Positions 26,001-33,489 are shown, numbered from the stretch's first letter. The stretch: DNA of 64,000 nt from Sphingobacterium pedocola (GCF_015209965.1 NZ_MU158689.1:2300248-2364247); one strand, 5' to 3'. A program made the numbers and translations. The notes: generated from the sequence alone by a model not told the origin.

Positions 26001-27009
26001 CCAATTGCCGGAGGTTTAGATCTTTTACCTGATTTTCGGAATATTTTAATAGTTCACGTCCTTTTTCGTTGACGGCAAGAATATTGCCATCCAAATCGTG
26101 CATACTCATAAGCCCAATAGCGTTCTCAAAAAAATTCCGAAATCGACGTTCGGAACTCTCCAACTTTAGCTGCTCTGCCCGTTCCTTGGTTACGTTTCTG
26201 CCAAAGGCAAATATCTCATATTGGACAGGGTGGTATTTGAGATGCCATTCAATGATAATATCATTTTCCTCAGCTATTTTTGTGACGGTGGTGAGCTGAA
26301 GCCCCCGATCACTTTCGGACACCTGCTCTAAAGCCAACAATAAACCTTCATCGCTACTACTGATGACGTCGTGAAAAGACTTGTCGATTATCGAAGTTCT
26401 CGACATTTGCAGTACTTCTGTGAATGCAGGATTTGCTTCCTTGATTCGAAATGAATCATCCAGCACGCAAATTATATTATTTGTAAGGTGAAATATCTCC
26501 CCAAAATAGCCTGCCTGTACTTTTCTTTTTTTCGCAAGAAGAATTTTCGTGACCGCCTTGCCCAATTGCTCCAAAGACATTATCTGCTTGTCAGAAAGGG
26601 ATTTTGGCTCAAAATCAATCACGCAAATGGTGCCCAAAATAATCCCATCATCATCTGCTAGGGGTACCCCAGCGTAGAATCTTATGTTTCCTTCCCGAAT
26701 TAAGGGGTTGGAAGATGATCGCCGATCTTTAAAGGTATCTTCGATAACAAGTACCTCTTTCGTCATAATGGTATATTGACACAAGGTACTCCGTCTGTCG
26801 ACAGATTCGAAATCGAGACCTACGCAGCTTTGAATGCGTTGTGTATCCTCCTCCATCATCGCAATGAGCGCAGCTGGGCAGTCGGTTATTAGGCAGGCAG
26901 CCTGCGCAAACACATCAAGATCAGGATCTTTTCCAAGTCCCAGAAGTTCGTAGGATTTCAACCTTTGGATACGCGCTAATTCATTTTCTGGGATCGGGAA
27001 ATTTTCCAT
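23098..27009 (-). CDS. hybrid sensor histidine kinase (GAF-PAS4-HisKA-HATPase-REC-REC-HPt)
   Basis: A soluble 1303-residue hybrid kinase. Order: GAF (about 20-155, FAQAACLITDCPAALIAM), four PAS domains (about 170-655; LDGNILAVNEKGRELLKYSE and FDRDLNYVSVSNQWVDDF are typical), HisKA with His near 680 in ANMSHEIRTPLNGVIGFSD, HATPase with DTGIGIPLSKQQRIFD and GGTGLGLTISNNL, two receivers (VLVVDDNANNR near 915, VLLADDNAVNM near 1063; phosphoacceptors in ILMDYHMP and ILMDVQMP) and a C-terminal HPt with His near 1245 in VLHKLRGTAS. No transmembrane segment, so it senses a cytoplasmic cue. It is the first gene of a four-gene operon whose last gene is the glycosyltransferase. Confidence 0.92.
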   Translation of the reverse strand: MENFPIPENELARIQRLKSYELLGLGKDPDLDVFAQAACLITDCPAALIAMMEEDTQRIQSCVGLDFESVDRRSTLCQYTIMTKEVLVIEDTFKDRRSSSNPLIREGNIRFYAGVPLADDDGIILGTICVIDFEPKSLSDKQIMSLEQLGKAVTKILLAKKRKVQAGYFGEIFHLTNNIICVLDDSFRIKEANPAFTEVLQMSRTSIIDKSFHDVISSSDEGLLLALEQVSESDRGLQLTTVTKIAEENDIIIEWHLKYHPVQYEIFAFGRNVTKERAEQLKLESSERRFRNFFENAIGLMSMHDLDGNILAVNEKGRELLKYSENQVKDLNLRQLVPSRHLENMEQYLERIARVGEDSGMMILQTKDEEKIYWLYHNMLETDTEGKPYVVSTALNMTERMQLERDLLHTKQILEQTNAVAQVGGWEVDLIQDKVYWSDSTKLIHGVHRDFVPNIEHAINFFEPESREKIKDIFARAINDGIPYDTELRLRKEQGDVIWVRVKGIPELENGSCKRVFGIIQDIDKSKSLFLELERKEAMLQAFVDYVPASVAMFDRDLNYVSVSNQWVDDFHQGKADLLDQNLFTLFPHIPEKRKQIYLEALEGKPYKNVDEIIQPEGMPAPQHFNWEVRPWHISDGSIGGIIIFTQNITDSVMINEELKRAKELAVLASQAKSEFLANMSHEIRTPLNGVIGFSDLLLKTPLNEVQIQYLNYINESGNSLLNIINDILDFSKIESGKLELFVDRSNVYDLAHQVINVILYQAQRKELELLLNIEQGLPTFIWIDEPRVKQILINLLGNAVKFTEQGEIELKIEKLSCNNDTLTLRFSVRDTGIGIPLSKQQRIFDAFTQEDSSVSKRYGGTGLGLTISNNLLKYMGSKLHLESILGEGSTFYFDIDVMYEQGSDENKGELPLSRVLVVDDNANNRIILKHMLGYKNIEAVLAENGMEALQLLVKGERFDVILMDYHMPILSGLATIDKIRELFYKQGEVVPLIVLHTSSEEHEVLSNCRQESDLSLLLKPIKSNELYQALRRVVQQNKQNGAQTELKRAVPKSDIYEQPALVLLADDNAVNMALNLRMMASLMPNAELVDVSNGADAVKKCLDRSFDLILMDVQMPQVDGIEATKQIRQLSGYQLTPIIGVTAGNVLGEREKCLSAGMSDFLPKPIRQHDLNTVLRRFVAEPTQSIRTLKLDEHLDILALDQQVGDDAAFRLFFLDLIVKELKNVKINLKQSKDDREFKRINEVLHKLRGTASTAGLIELARLTSKLENNLSSNTDLEIALIDIEQEIELGINLITELLKKQ

Positions 27010-27244
27010 GGAGGTTCTATATAAAGTTGTTTTTCACGTTTGAAATTAATAAAAAATTTCGCGAATGCGTAGTCGATTAGTAATTTATCAGTTCTGCTTT
27101 CCTCAAGTTGTTATATTACAAACAATTTTAAAGCAAAATGGTTCGTAGAAGTTTTCCGTGGAGCTTGCTTTTCACCACCTGGGCCCTTTCGACCGAATCA
27201 TCATTGCACACTCTATCAACAATAACTTAAACTAATCAGCAAAG

Positions 27245-27373
27245 ATGGATACTGTCCGCATTACAAAGTCAAAAAAGTTGGTAGACCGTCTTATGCCGGT
27301 GATTTTATCGTTAACTCAAAAAATTAGCAGTCTCAAAGCTCAGTATCCCGAAAAAGCACAAATTCCAACATAA
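27245..27373 (+). CDS. chimeric small ORF ending in a duplicated gene tail
   Basis: 42 codons from ATG 27245: a basic helical peptide (TKSKKLVDRLMPVILSLTQK) followed by EKAQIPT and TAA. The last eight codons and the 13 bases after the stop are identical to the 3' end of the aldo-keto reductase gene, in the same frame. It may be a tiny gene formed by the duplication, or a relic in which the duplicated end was joined to unrelated sequence. Confidence 0.35.
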   Translation: MDTVRITKSKKLVDRLMPVILSLTQKISSLKAQYPEKAQIPT

Positions 27374-27386
27374 TGGTGGAGTCTGT
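27349..27386 (+). repeat. 38-base direct repeat, copy 2
   Basis: Exact match to 16853-16890. Similarity ends abruptly on both sides, so only this segment was copied or retained. Confidence 0.85.
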
Positions 27387-27479
27387 AGTACGTAGATGGC
27401 TTATCATTTCCCATCGTTACTGAAGTTCAGGAGCTCCCAGCGTACCTTTGTCAGAAGGAAAAGATAAAACAAAAAATAC

Positions 27480-27487
27480 TACCTTTG
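27480..27487 (+). promoter_or_regulatory. -7 element of the Crp/Fnr gene
   Basis: TACCTTTG, an exact TAnnTTTG match, 19 bases before the ATG at 27507. The predicted leader is about 13 bases. Confidence 0.45.
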
Positions 27488-27506
27488 AATATTTCAATTC
27501 ATTCGC

Positions 27507-28088
27507 ATGCATCCACTATTCAAGTATATTAACAAATACGCTTCAACTTTAATTTCCGAAAAAGATTTTGAGGTTTTCCGAAGCCATTTTAGTGAGAAAA
27601 AGATAAGAAAAAAGCAATATCTACTGGAGGAAGGAGAGATCTGTAAATACTTCGCCTTTATCCTAAAAGGTGCCATGCGCAAATATTACATAGATGAAAA
27701 AGGTGTTGAGCATGTCGTAAATTTATATATTGAAAACTGGTGGGCAGGTGACCGCGAGAGTTTCGTGATGTTTACTCCTAGTATATATCACATAGATGCG
27801 TGGGAAGATTGTGAGCTACTTCTAATTACAAGAGAAAGTATATTAGAATTGTGTCGTCAATTCCCTGCTTTTAATGAGCTGCTATTGAAACTTGATGAAA
27901 GAAATAATATTGCTACACAAAGAAGAATAACCTCTTCGATCAGCTTTACTGCGGAAAAACGCTATGCAGATTTCGTCGACTGTCATCCATATTTTCTCCA
28001 TCGTTTTCCTCAACACATCATCGCCTCTTATCTTGGCATTACGAAAGACACGCTAAGTCGGGTGCGCAAAAAAGCACTTAAAAAATAA
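27507..28088 (+). CDS. Crp/Fnr-family transcriptional regulator
   Basis: A protein of 193 residues. The cyclic-nucleotide-binding-like beta-roll spans about 18-130 (KKQYLLEEGEICKYFAFILKG, NLYIENWWAGDRESF). The C-terminal helix-turn-helix is FPQHIIASYLGITKDTLSRVRKK. Iron-sulfur cysteines of true Fnr and the arginine of the cAMP phosphate-binding cassette are absent, as in most Bacteroidota members of this group. It precedes a truncated hydrolase and a pirin gene on the same strand and probably regulated that cluster. Confidence 0.85.
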   Translation: MHPLFKYINKYASTLISEKDFEVFRSHFSEKKIRKKQYLLEEGEICKYFAFILKGAMRKYYIDEKGVEHVVNLYIENWWAGDRESFVMFTPSIYHIDAWEDCELLLITRESILELCRQFPAFNELLLKLDERNNIATQRRITSSISFTAEKRYADFVDCHPYFLHRFPQHIIASYLGITKDTLSRVRKKALKK

Positions 28089-28182
28089 GCTCTGATGCTA
28101 CTTTTTTTATATTCATAGACATTTGTCTACGTTTTTTCTTTCCGTTTGATGCAATTTTGGTTTAGTAATTAAATCAACAAAA

Positions 28183-28362
28183 ATGGAACAATCTCCTAAA
28201 ATCGGTTTTCAAGACTTGCTTCGCCCAGAAGACAGTGCCGTAATGCTAAACGTACGCCAACCTTATGAGTTTGCCAATTTGCAAAGCCGTGAATTCCGTA
28301 AGGTTATCAAAAATGTAGTTGGTCTTGCGAAAATAGCTGCAATTAAAAAAATCAAGAGATGA
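28183..28362 (+). pseudogene. truncated isochorismatase-type cysteine hydrolase
   Basis: 59 codons whose first part, MEQSPKIGFQDLLRPEDSAV then NVRQPYEFANLQS and NNVVGLAK-like VIKNVVGLAKIA, aligns with the N-terminus of YcaC-type hydrolases. The family catalytic Asp (normally in LIDHQPY, here LNVRQPY) is replaced and everything after about residue 50, including the catalytic Lys and Cys, is gone. The frame then ends in AAIKKIKR and overlaps the pirin start by four bases (ATGA). An internal deletion that fused the remnant to the pirin gene is likely; it may now act only as a translated leader. Confidence 0.65.
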
Positions 28363-29234
28363 ACAAGAAAACCAGTTTTTCAACAAAAGGACAAAGAGCT
28401 GATATAGGCGACTTAACAATTTATCGCTTATTAGCGAATAGATATACCGACGCTGTTGGCCCATTTGTATTTTTAGATCATATCGTTCCGAAAGTTCTTG
28501 CGGCGGCTATGGCCAGCGGGACAGGGGGACATCCGCATCGCGGCATTGCTACATTAACGTATATTATTGAAGGAGAAGATGAGCATTTTGACAGCGCCGG
28601 CAATTATGCAAAAGTTTATTCTGGAGGTGTACAATGGATGAAAGCCGGAAATGGGATTCTGCATGACGAGACGTTAAATATTGATTCCAGCACTGGAACC
28701 AATCGTATACATGCTTTTCAGTTTTGGGTTAATCTTCCTGCAAAAAACAAAGCCGAGAAGCCGGAATATTTGGCGATTCAAAGCAATGAAGTGCCTCAAA
28801 AATCATTACCAAATGATAGTGGATGGATAAAAGTAATAGCTGGCGGCTATGAAGATCTGAGTTCTAGAATACCAAATTATTCGGAACAGTTTTTATATCA
28901 TATCCATATTGAAGCAGGCAAAAACTTTACTATCTTTATTGAGGAAAAACTTGAAGTTGCTGCCTTTTTACCCAGCACGAATGCGATACTTAACGAGGCC
29001 GAATTTCAAACAGGGGAATTTATAGAATTCGACAGAATTGCCGGTGAGATAATTATTGAAAATAAATTGCAGAAGGCGACGGACATCATTTTATTTGGTG
29101 GCGCCCCCTATACGGAGACGATTGTGGCTGAAGGTCCGTTCGTCATGAACAGTCGGTCTGAAATAGCAGATGCTTACCGCGACTTCTATGCTGGAAAATA
29201 TGGCGAAATCAATAATCAAAAAGGTAGAGTATAA
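28359..29234 (+). CDS. pirin-family protein
   Basis: A bicupin of 291 residues. The N-terminal cupin has the pirin signature GPFVFLDHIVP, then GGHPHRGIATLTYIIEGEDEHFDS, which supplies the metal-binding histidines, and MKAGNGILHDET. The C-terminal cupin ends with FGGAPYTETIVAEGPFVMNS. Pirins bind iron; some have quercetinase activity. The start overlaps the truncated hydrolase. The cluster continues with an acetyltransferase, a second pirin and a luciferase-like monooxygenase, a common grouping in Bacteroidota tied to electrophile or flavonoid handling (inference). Confidence 0.9.
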   Translation: MNKKTSFSTKGQRADIGDLTIYRLLANRYTDAVGPFVFLDHIVPKVLAAAMASGTGGHPHRGIATLTYIIEGEDEHFDSAGNYAKVYSGGVQWMKAGNGILHDETLNIDSSTGTNRIHAFQFWVNLPAKNKAEKPEYLAIQSNEVPQKSLPNDSGWIKVIAGGYEDLSSRIPNYSEQFLYHIHIEAGKNFTIFIEEKLEVAAFLPSTNAILNEAEFQTGEFIEFDRIAGEIIIENKLQKATDIILFGGAPYTETIVAEGPFVMNSRSEIADAYRDFYAGKYGEINNQKGRV

Positions 29235-29323
29235 ATTTAAACAGCAACAAGATGAAACTTACGCCCCTTAATTTAAAGATCCGGAGCACTAAGTATTAAA
29301 AAAGAACCCAATAATTTTGAACC

Positions 29324-29623
29324 ATGGAAGATACGAAAGTAGTTTTTAAAGACGACAATGTTTACGGTGAAGTCCAACTGTTTTCAGATGATAAAAAAGC
29401 TGGAAAAATGGACATTTCCGTTACAGATGAAAAGCTTCGGGTGTACCATACCGAAGTTAATCCCGAGTACGAGGGAAGAGGTTTTGCGAAATTATTGCTT
29501 CATCAATTAGTCGGTTATGCTAGGGATAATAATTTGAGAATCATACCGCTTTGCCCGTATGTACTCGCACAATTCAAACGACACCCAGAAGATTATGCGG
29601 ATGTCTGGTTAAAAAAAATGTAA
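29324..29623 (+). CDS. small GNAT-type N-acetyltransferase (YjdJ-like)
   Basis: A protein of 99 residues of the short GNAT group. The acetyl-CoA loop is in VNPEYEGRGFAKLLLHQLV and the family-specific end is IIPLCPYVLAQFKRHPEDYADV. It lacks the N-terminal strands of full-size GNATs, which is normal for this subgroup. It lies between two pirin genes. Substrate unknown. Confidence 0.85.
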   Translation: MEDTKVVFKDDNVYGEVQLFSDDKKAGKMDISVTDEKLRVYHTEVNPEYEGRGFAKLLLHQLVGYARDNNLRIIPLCPYVLAQFKRHPEDYADVWLKKM

Positions 29624-29698
29624 ATGAACTAATTTTAAAAAACCCGGTAAAAGGAACTATAGGTACCCAAAAACACAGAATTTATTTAAAAATTTATT

Positions 29699-30613
29699 AT
29701 GCTTGATATCGTTATAGAAGCCAGACGCGCTGAAATTTCCACAGGCTTTGCCGTTAAACGCATCCTCCCCTATCAGCTCCGCAGGATGGTCGGGCCATTT
29801 ATTTTTATGGACCACGGTGGCCCCCTAAATATCCCTGCAACAACGCTAAGTAACTTTGATGTATTGCCGCATCCACATATCGGTCTTTCCACGGTCAGTT
29901 ATTTGTTTAGTGGGAATGTAACCCACAGGGATAGCCTCGGAATAGAACAAGTGATAAAACCTGGTGAGGTCAACTGGATGACCGCCGGAAAAGGCATTAC
30001 ACATAGTGAACGTTTCGAAGATCCGGCGATGCTGACTGGAGGCGAACTGGAAATGATACAGACATGGGTAGCTCTTCCTGAAAAAGACGAAGAAAGCGAT
30101 CCGTCCTTTGACAACTATAAGCCTGATCAACTGCCCGTTTTTACGGATACGGGTGTTTGGATGCGTTTGATTGCAGGAGATGCTTATGGATTGAAAAGTA
30201 ATATCAAAACACATTCCCCTTTGTTCTATGTGCATGTTATACTGGAGCAAGGCGGTCGGTTCGGTCTACCTAATGGTCATAGCGAGCGGGGTGCATACAT
30301 CGTTAAGGGCAGCGTCGAAGTGAATGGAACCACTTACAAGGCAGGACAACTGCTGGTATTCACCAAAGGGGTCGATCCGTTGATTATAGCGAAAGAACAG
30401 ACCACGTTGATGATGCTTGGGGGTGAACACTTGGGAGAACGGTACATCTGGTGGAACTTTGTGTCCAGTAGAAAAGATAGGATCGAACAGGCCAAAGAGG
30501 ACTGGAAACAAGGACGTATTGTTTTACCGCCAATGGATAATGAAGAATATGTGCCCTTACCTGAAGGAAAAAGTAAACCAGCGGGAGGCCCTCCCCCGAA
30601 TGCGCTTTCTTGA
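29699..30613 (+). CDS. pirin-family protein, second copy
   Basis: A bicupin of 304 residues, only distantly similar to the pirin at 28359. It has VGPFIFMDHGGPLNIP, VLPHPHIGLSTVSYLFSGNV with THRDS, and MTAGKGITHSERF, giving the metal-site histidines and Glu. The C-terminal tail is Pro-rich and basic (about 285-304). It starts 75 bases after the acetyltransferase stop and 77 bases before the monooxygenase gene, consistent with one operon. Confidence 0.9.
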   Translation: MLDIVIEARRAEISTGFAVKRILPYQLRRMVGPFIFMDHGGPLNIPATTLSNFDVLPHPHIGLSTVSYLFSGNVTHRDSLGIEQVIKPGEVNWMTAGKGITHSERFEDPAMLTGGELEMIQTWVALPEKDEESDPSFDNYKPDQLPVFTDTGVWMRLIAGDAYGLKSNIKTHSPLFYVHVILEQGGRFGLPNGHSERGAYIVKGSVEVNGTTYKAGQLLVFTKGVDPLIIAKEQTTLMMLGGEHLGERYIWWNFVSSRKDRIEQAKEDWKQGRIVLPPMDNEEYVPLPEGKSKPAGGPPPNALS

Positions 30614-30690
30614 TCCGATGAAGTACATATGAATGAAAACGATGCCCGGCGCCCAAAGACGGTATAAAGGCTCCTTATTAGAATAAAAAA

Positions 30691-31716
30691 ATGGAAATAG
30701 GAATTGATAGTTTCGCATCCGCTATGTACGGAAGTAATGCACTCAATAGTGTAGACGCCATGGAACAGTTGCTGGAAAGAATCGTTAAAGCCGATGAGGC
30801 AGGACTTGCTATTTATGGTATCGGCGAGCACCATAAGAAGGAATTTCTGGACTCCGCTCCGGCGGTAATCCTTGCCGCCGCAGCAGCGAGGACAAACAAC
30901 ATACGCTTGACTAGTGCGGTTACTGTGCTGAGTACGTCAGATCCGGTACGGGTTTACCAGAGCTTTGCCACCTTGGATCTGATATCCAAGGGACGGGCAG
31001 AACTTGTTGTCGGCAGAGGGTCTGCAATAGAAGCCTATCCGCTGTTTGGATTTGACCTGAAGGACTATGATGCGCTGTTCAAAGAAAAACTGGAACTCTT
31101 GTTAAAAATACGTGAACAGGAATTCGTTACCTGGTCCGGAAAATTTAGACCCGCATTGGAAAACCAACCTGTATACCCCAGATCCAGTCAGGAGAAGCTC
31201 CCTGTTTGGCTTGGTGTCGGAGGAACTCCTGAATCATTTGTCAGAGCCGGAACCCTGGGGCTGCCGCTAATGGTTGCCGTTATTGGTGGAGAAACAGCGC
31301 ATTTTCGTCCGTTGATTGATCTATATAGACAGGCAGGACATCGGGCTGGCTTTGCTCCAGAACAGTTGATGGTAGGCTTGCATTCACCGGGTTACGTTGC
31401 TATGAGCAATGAGGAAGCTATTGCTGATTACTACCCCGGTTACGCTGAACTCTGGACCCGGTTGGGCAGGGAACGTGGCTGGCCTCCGGTAACAAGAACC
31501 GGATTCGATGCATTAATAGCCCCTAAAGGCGTATTGGTGGTCGGCGGTCCCGAACAGGTGGCAGCAAAATTATTAAGACACAGCGAAGCATTGGGCGGTG
31601 TCGACCGCTTTACCTTTCAGATGGACAATGCAGGGCTTAATCATGAACAGTTGCTGCGTTCCATCGAAATAATTGGCACGAAGGTCATTCCTCTAGTCAA
31701 TAACGCGCTTGGGTAG
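30691..31716 (+). CDS. LLM-class flavin-dependent oxidoreductase
   Basis: A protein of 341 residues of the bacterial luciferase-like superfamily. It has the barrel start MEIGIDSFAS, GIGEHHKKEFLDSAP, LTSAVTVLSTSDPVRVYQ and the phosphate-binding RAELVVGRGSAIEAYPLFG. The subgroup (Atu2307/SP_0267-like) reduces or oxygenates unknown substrates with FMN. It closes the pirin cluster; repeat copy R4, with a hairpin and T-run at 31842-31873, follows and could be its terminator. Confidence 0.9.
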   Translation: MEIGIDSFASAMYGSNALNSVDAMEQLLERIVKADEAGLAIYGIGEHHKKEFLDSAPAVILAAAAARTNNIRLTSAVTVLSTSDPVRVYQSFATLDLISKGRAELVVGRGSAIEAYPLFGFDLKDYDALFKEKLELLLKIREQEFVTWSGKFRPALENQPVYPRSSQEKLPVWLGVGGTPESFVRAGTLGLPLMVAVIGGETAHFRPLIDLYRQAGHRAGFAPEQLMVGLHSPGYVAMSNEEAIADYYPGYAELWTRLGRERGWPPVTRTGFDALIAPKGVLVVGGPEQVAAKLLRHSEALGGVDRFTFQMDNAGLNHEQLLRSIEIIGTKVIPLVNNALG

Positions 31717-31776
31717 TTTATCTATTTGCATCGTGTCGTATTACTAATCGCGCTAACTTAACCGGATTGTACAACA

Positions 31777-31873
31777 AAGGCACAGAAATTTTAACTCAAA
31801 ATAGTGTTCATAATTCAGGCTAATAATTGGCTGGTTAGTAGAAATCTTGAAGCCGGGAGCTTCAAGATTTTTT
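31777..31873 (+). ncRNA. repeat family copy R4 (degenerate promoter, altered hairpin)
   Basis: Contains the box as ATAATTCAGGCTAATAAT, then the stem AAATCTTGAAGC (31842-31853) pairing with GCTTCAAGATTT (31859-31870) and a T-run to 31873. The stem differs from R1-R3 at two positions that change together, so pairing is kept. The loop is CGGGA instead of TCCCC. Upstream, GGCACAGAAATT keeps the GG but the -12 position is TT, so a functional sigma-54 promoter is doubtful; the RNA would start near 31804. Confidence 0.4.
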
Positions 31874-32038
31874 CATGACAGGTGGGTGGATCCAACGAAA
31901 CCCCCTCAAACCTCTAGTTATAAATGGAGTGCGGCTATTGCTTTTTAATAAAATCTACTTATCTTAGATGGATAGCGATTAAATTTGAATTCTGAAATTC
32001 CGTTAGCGATAGTTACTCGGACCAAAGCGCAAAAAGTA

Positions 32039-32046
32039 TATATTTG
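32039..32046 (+). promoter_or_regulatory. -7 element close to a start codon
   Basis: TATATTTG, an exact TAnnTTTG match ending six bases before the ATG at 32053. As with the HxlR gene at 6862 this would give an mRNA with almost no leader. Confidence 0.35.
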
Positions 32047-32052
32047 TAATCC

Positions 32053-32424
32053 ATGTCGAAAATATCGGGCTATATAAGAAATACCAGACACATCTTAATG
32101 ATGTGGTTCGTGTTATTTTCGTTAAGTCCCTGTATCGTTAAAGAGGCACTATTCAATATTGCACCTGCAGGCTATGCTAAGCCACTAAACAAATCAAAGA
32201 CTAACTCGCAAACAAGTTCTTGTCTATATTCCCAAAATAAACAACAAATCTCTACCGGAAAAGAGCAGAAAAGCAAAAAGCAGACCGAACCTGTTGATGT
32301 GTACCTCAATCGGAATGTTGTAACACGTTCTTTCAAAATACAAGGCAAATACTCCCGCACTTTCTCAGGCAACAGCCCACCGAAGTATATTTTATACAAA
32401 CGTCTGAAATTGGACATAGCGTAA
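32053..32424 (+). CDS. small protein upstream of DoxD, unknown
   Basis: A protein of 123 residues with one hydrophobic N-terminal segment (HILMMWFVLFSLSPCIV, about 13-30), which may be an uncleaved anchor or signal. The remainder is strongly basic and polar, rich in Lys, Ser and Gln. No domain is recognised. It precedes the DoxD-DoxA gene by 50 bases on the same strand and may be an accessory of it. Confidence 0.55.
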   Translation: MSKISGYIRNTRHILMMWFVLFSLSPCIVKEALFNIAPAGYAKPLNKSKTNSQTSSCLYSQNKQQISTGKEQKSKKQTEPVDVYLNRNVVTRSFKIQGKYSRTFSGNSPPKYILYKRLKLDIA

Positions 32425-32474
32425 TTTTTATTACGCTTCTATATCATTTTCACGTTTATTAAAATATAAAATTA

Positions 32475-33485
32475 ATGAAACATCACATTAACAATGCTGC
32501 CAATAATATGGCAGGGCTTTTTACATTATCCTTGCGTTGGGTAATCGGTTGGACATATTTTTCGGCTTTCTGGAGACGACTTGTTTTGGAGAACAAACTT
32601 ATCCCCGAGGAAGCCGGTTACATAGGAGAAAAATTCAATCACTTCCTTCCCAACGCTTTAGGCATTAAACCTATTATTGAATATCTGGTTTCCAATCCCG
32701 AAGCCTTGCAGGTCTCCATGATTATCTTCACGCTTGTAGAAGCCCTTGTCGGCTTATTCATTATTATCGGACTGTTTACTAGATTGATGAGTATAGGTGT
32801 CTTTTTGCTTGCAATGGGCATTCTATTGGGGTCGGGCTGGATTGGAACAACCTGTCTGGACGAATGGCAAATTGGGGTATTAGGTATAGCGGGTGGTTTT
32901 ACACTATTCTTAACGGGAAGTGGAGCTTATTCGTTGGATAACTTTATGATGCACAGACATTACGCTTTCGCCCATAAAAAATGGTTTGCATTTTTTGGTT
33001 CGGGGATGCTTCCTATAAAAAATATTCGTCCGAAAGTTTTAGTAATGTCTATACTTATTTTTGGGCTTACTTTATTTACCAATCAGTATTTTCACGGAGG
33101 TGTTTTTGGTACACTTCATAATAAATCTGTAAAGCCAAAAGTCGAAATTTCAAATATTCGGCATAATGGTTCACAATTAACTTTTCAATTGTTCAGAGTT
33201 GAAGGTGCAGATGTTTATGGTTCGTTTTTGATCGGAATAGAGATTTTGAATGAAAAAAATGAGGTAATCAAATCCATCGATCAAAACAAACTGGCTCAAT
33301 TTCCAAAAGATAATATCCACAATCATTATGTAGCAAAAATCAAACCTGGAAAACATAGCCTGATTTTACCACTTGGCGCAAAAGCCGATTTGACTCTAGA
33401 GTTAGACGAAATTCAAATAAAAGAAAACTATTACTTAAAGCTCATTGATATCAGCGGCATAGAATGGGTGGAACAGATAAAATAA
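32475..33485 (+). CDS. DoxD-DoxA fusion, thiosulfate:quinone oxidoreductase-like
   Basis: A protein of 336 residues. Residues about 10-165 are a DoxX/DoxD four-helix membrane domain (LSLRWVIGWTYFSAFWRR, IIGLFTRLMSIGVFLLAMG, GLTG-like LTGSGAYSLDNF). After a further transmembrane helix (about 185-205) the C-terminal 210-336 is a beta-sandwich like DoxA (VEISNIRHNGSQLTFQLFRV, IEILNEKNEVI, HYVAKIKPGKHSLILPLGA). In Acidianus DoxD and DoxA are separate subunits of thiosulfate:quinone oxidoreductase; here they form one chain. The actual substrate in Bacteroidota is not established. Confidence 0.8.
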   Translation: MKHHINNAANNMAGLFTLSLRWVIGWTYFSAFWRRLVLENKLIPEEAGYIGEKFNHFLPNALGIKPIIEYLVSNPEALQVSMIIFTLVEALVGLFIIIGLFTRLMSIGVFLLAMGILLGSGWIGTTCLDEWQIGVLGIAGGFTLFLTGSGAYSLDNFMMHRHYAFAHKKWFAFFGSGMLPIKNIRPKVLVMSILIFGLTLFTNQYFHGGVFGTLHNKSVKPKVEISNIRHNGSQLTFQLFRVEGADVYGSFLIGIEILNEKNEVIKSIDQNKLAQFPKDNIHNHYVAKIKPGKHSLILPLGAKADLTLELDEIQIKENYYLKLIDISGIEWVEQIK

Positions 33486-33489
33486 GAGG

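Larger units (their letters stand above)
27010..27506. other. intergenic region upstream of the kinase operon and Crp gene
   Basis: A divergent region of about 500 bases. It contains a small ORF (27245-27373) whose end duplicates the aldo-keto reductase tail, and a -7 promoter element for the Crp/Fnr gene at 27480-27487. I see no other gene. Confidence 0.5.
31717..32052. other. intergenic region holding repeat R4
   Basis: Apart from repeat copy R4, the region contains a -7-like element at 32039-32046. A segment at 31949-31969 (AATAAAATCTACTTATCTT) recurs in front of the AraC gene near 47475. No gene is seen. Confidence 0.5.

Noticed and set aside
23098..27009. A frameshift or fusion artefact in the very long kinase gene
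   Set aside because: GAF, PAS, HisKA, HATPase, REC, REC and HPt follow in the normal order of large hybrid kinases and every motif is intact.
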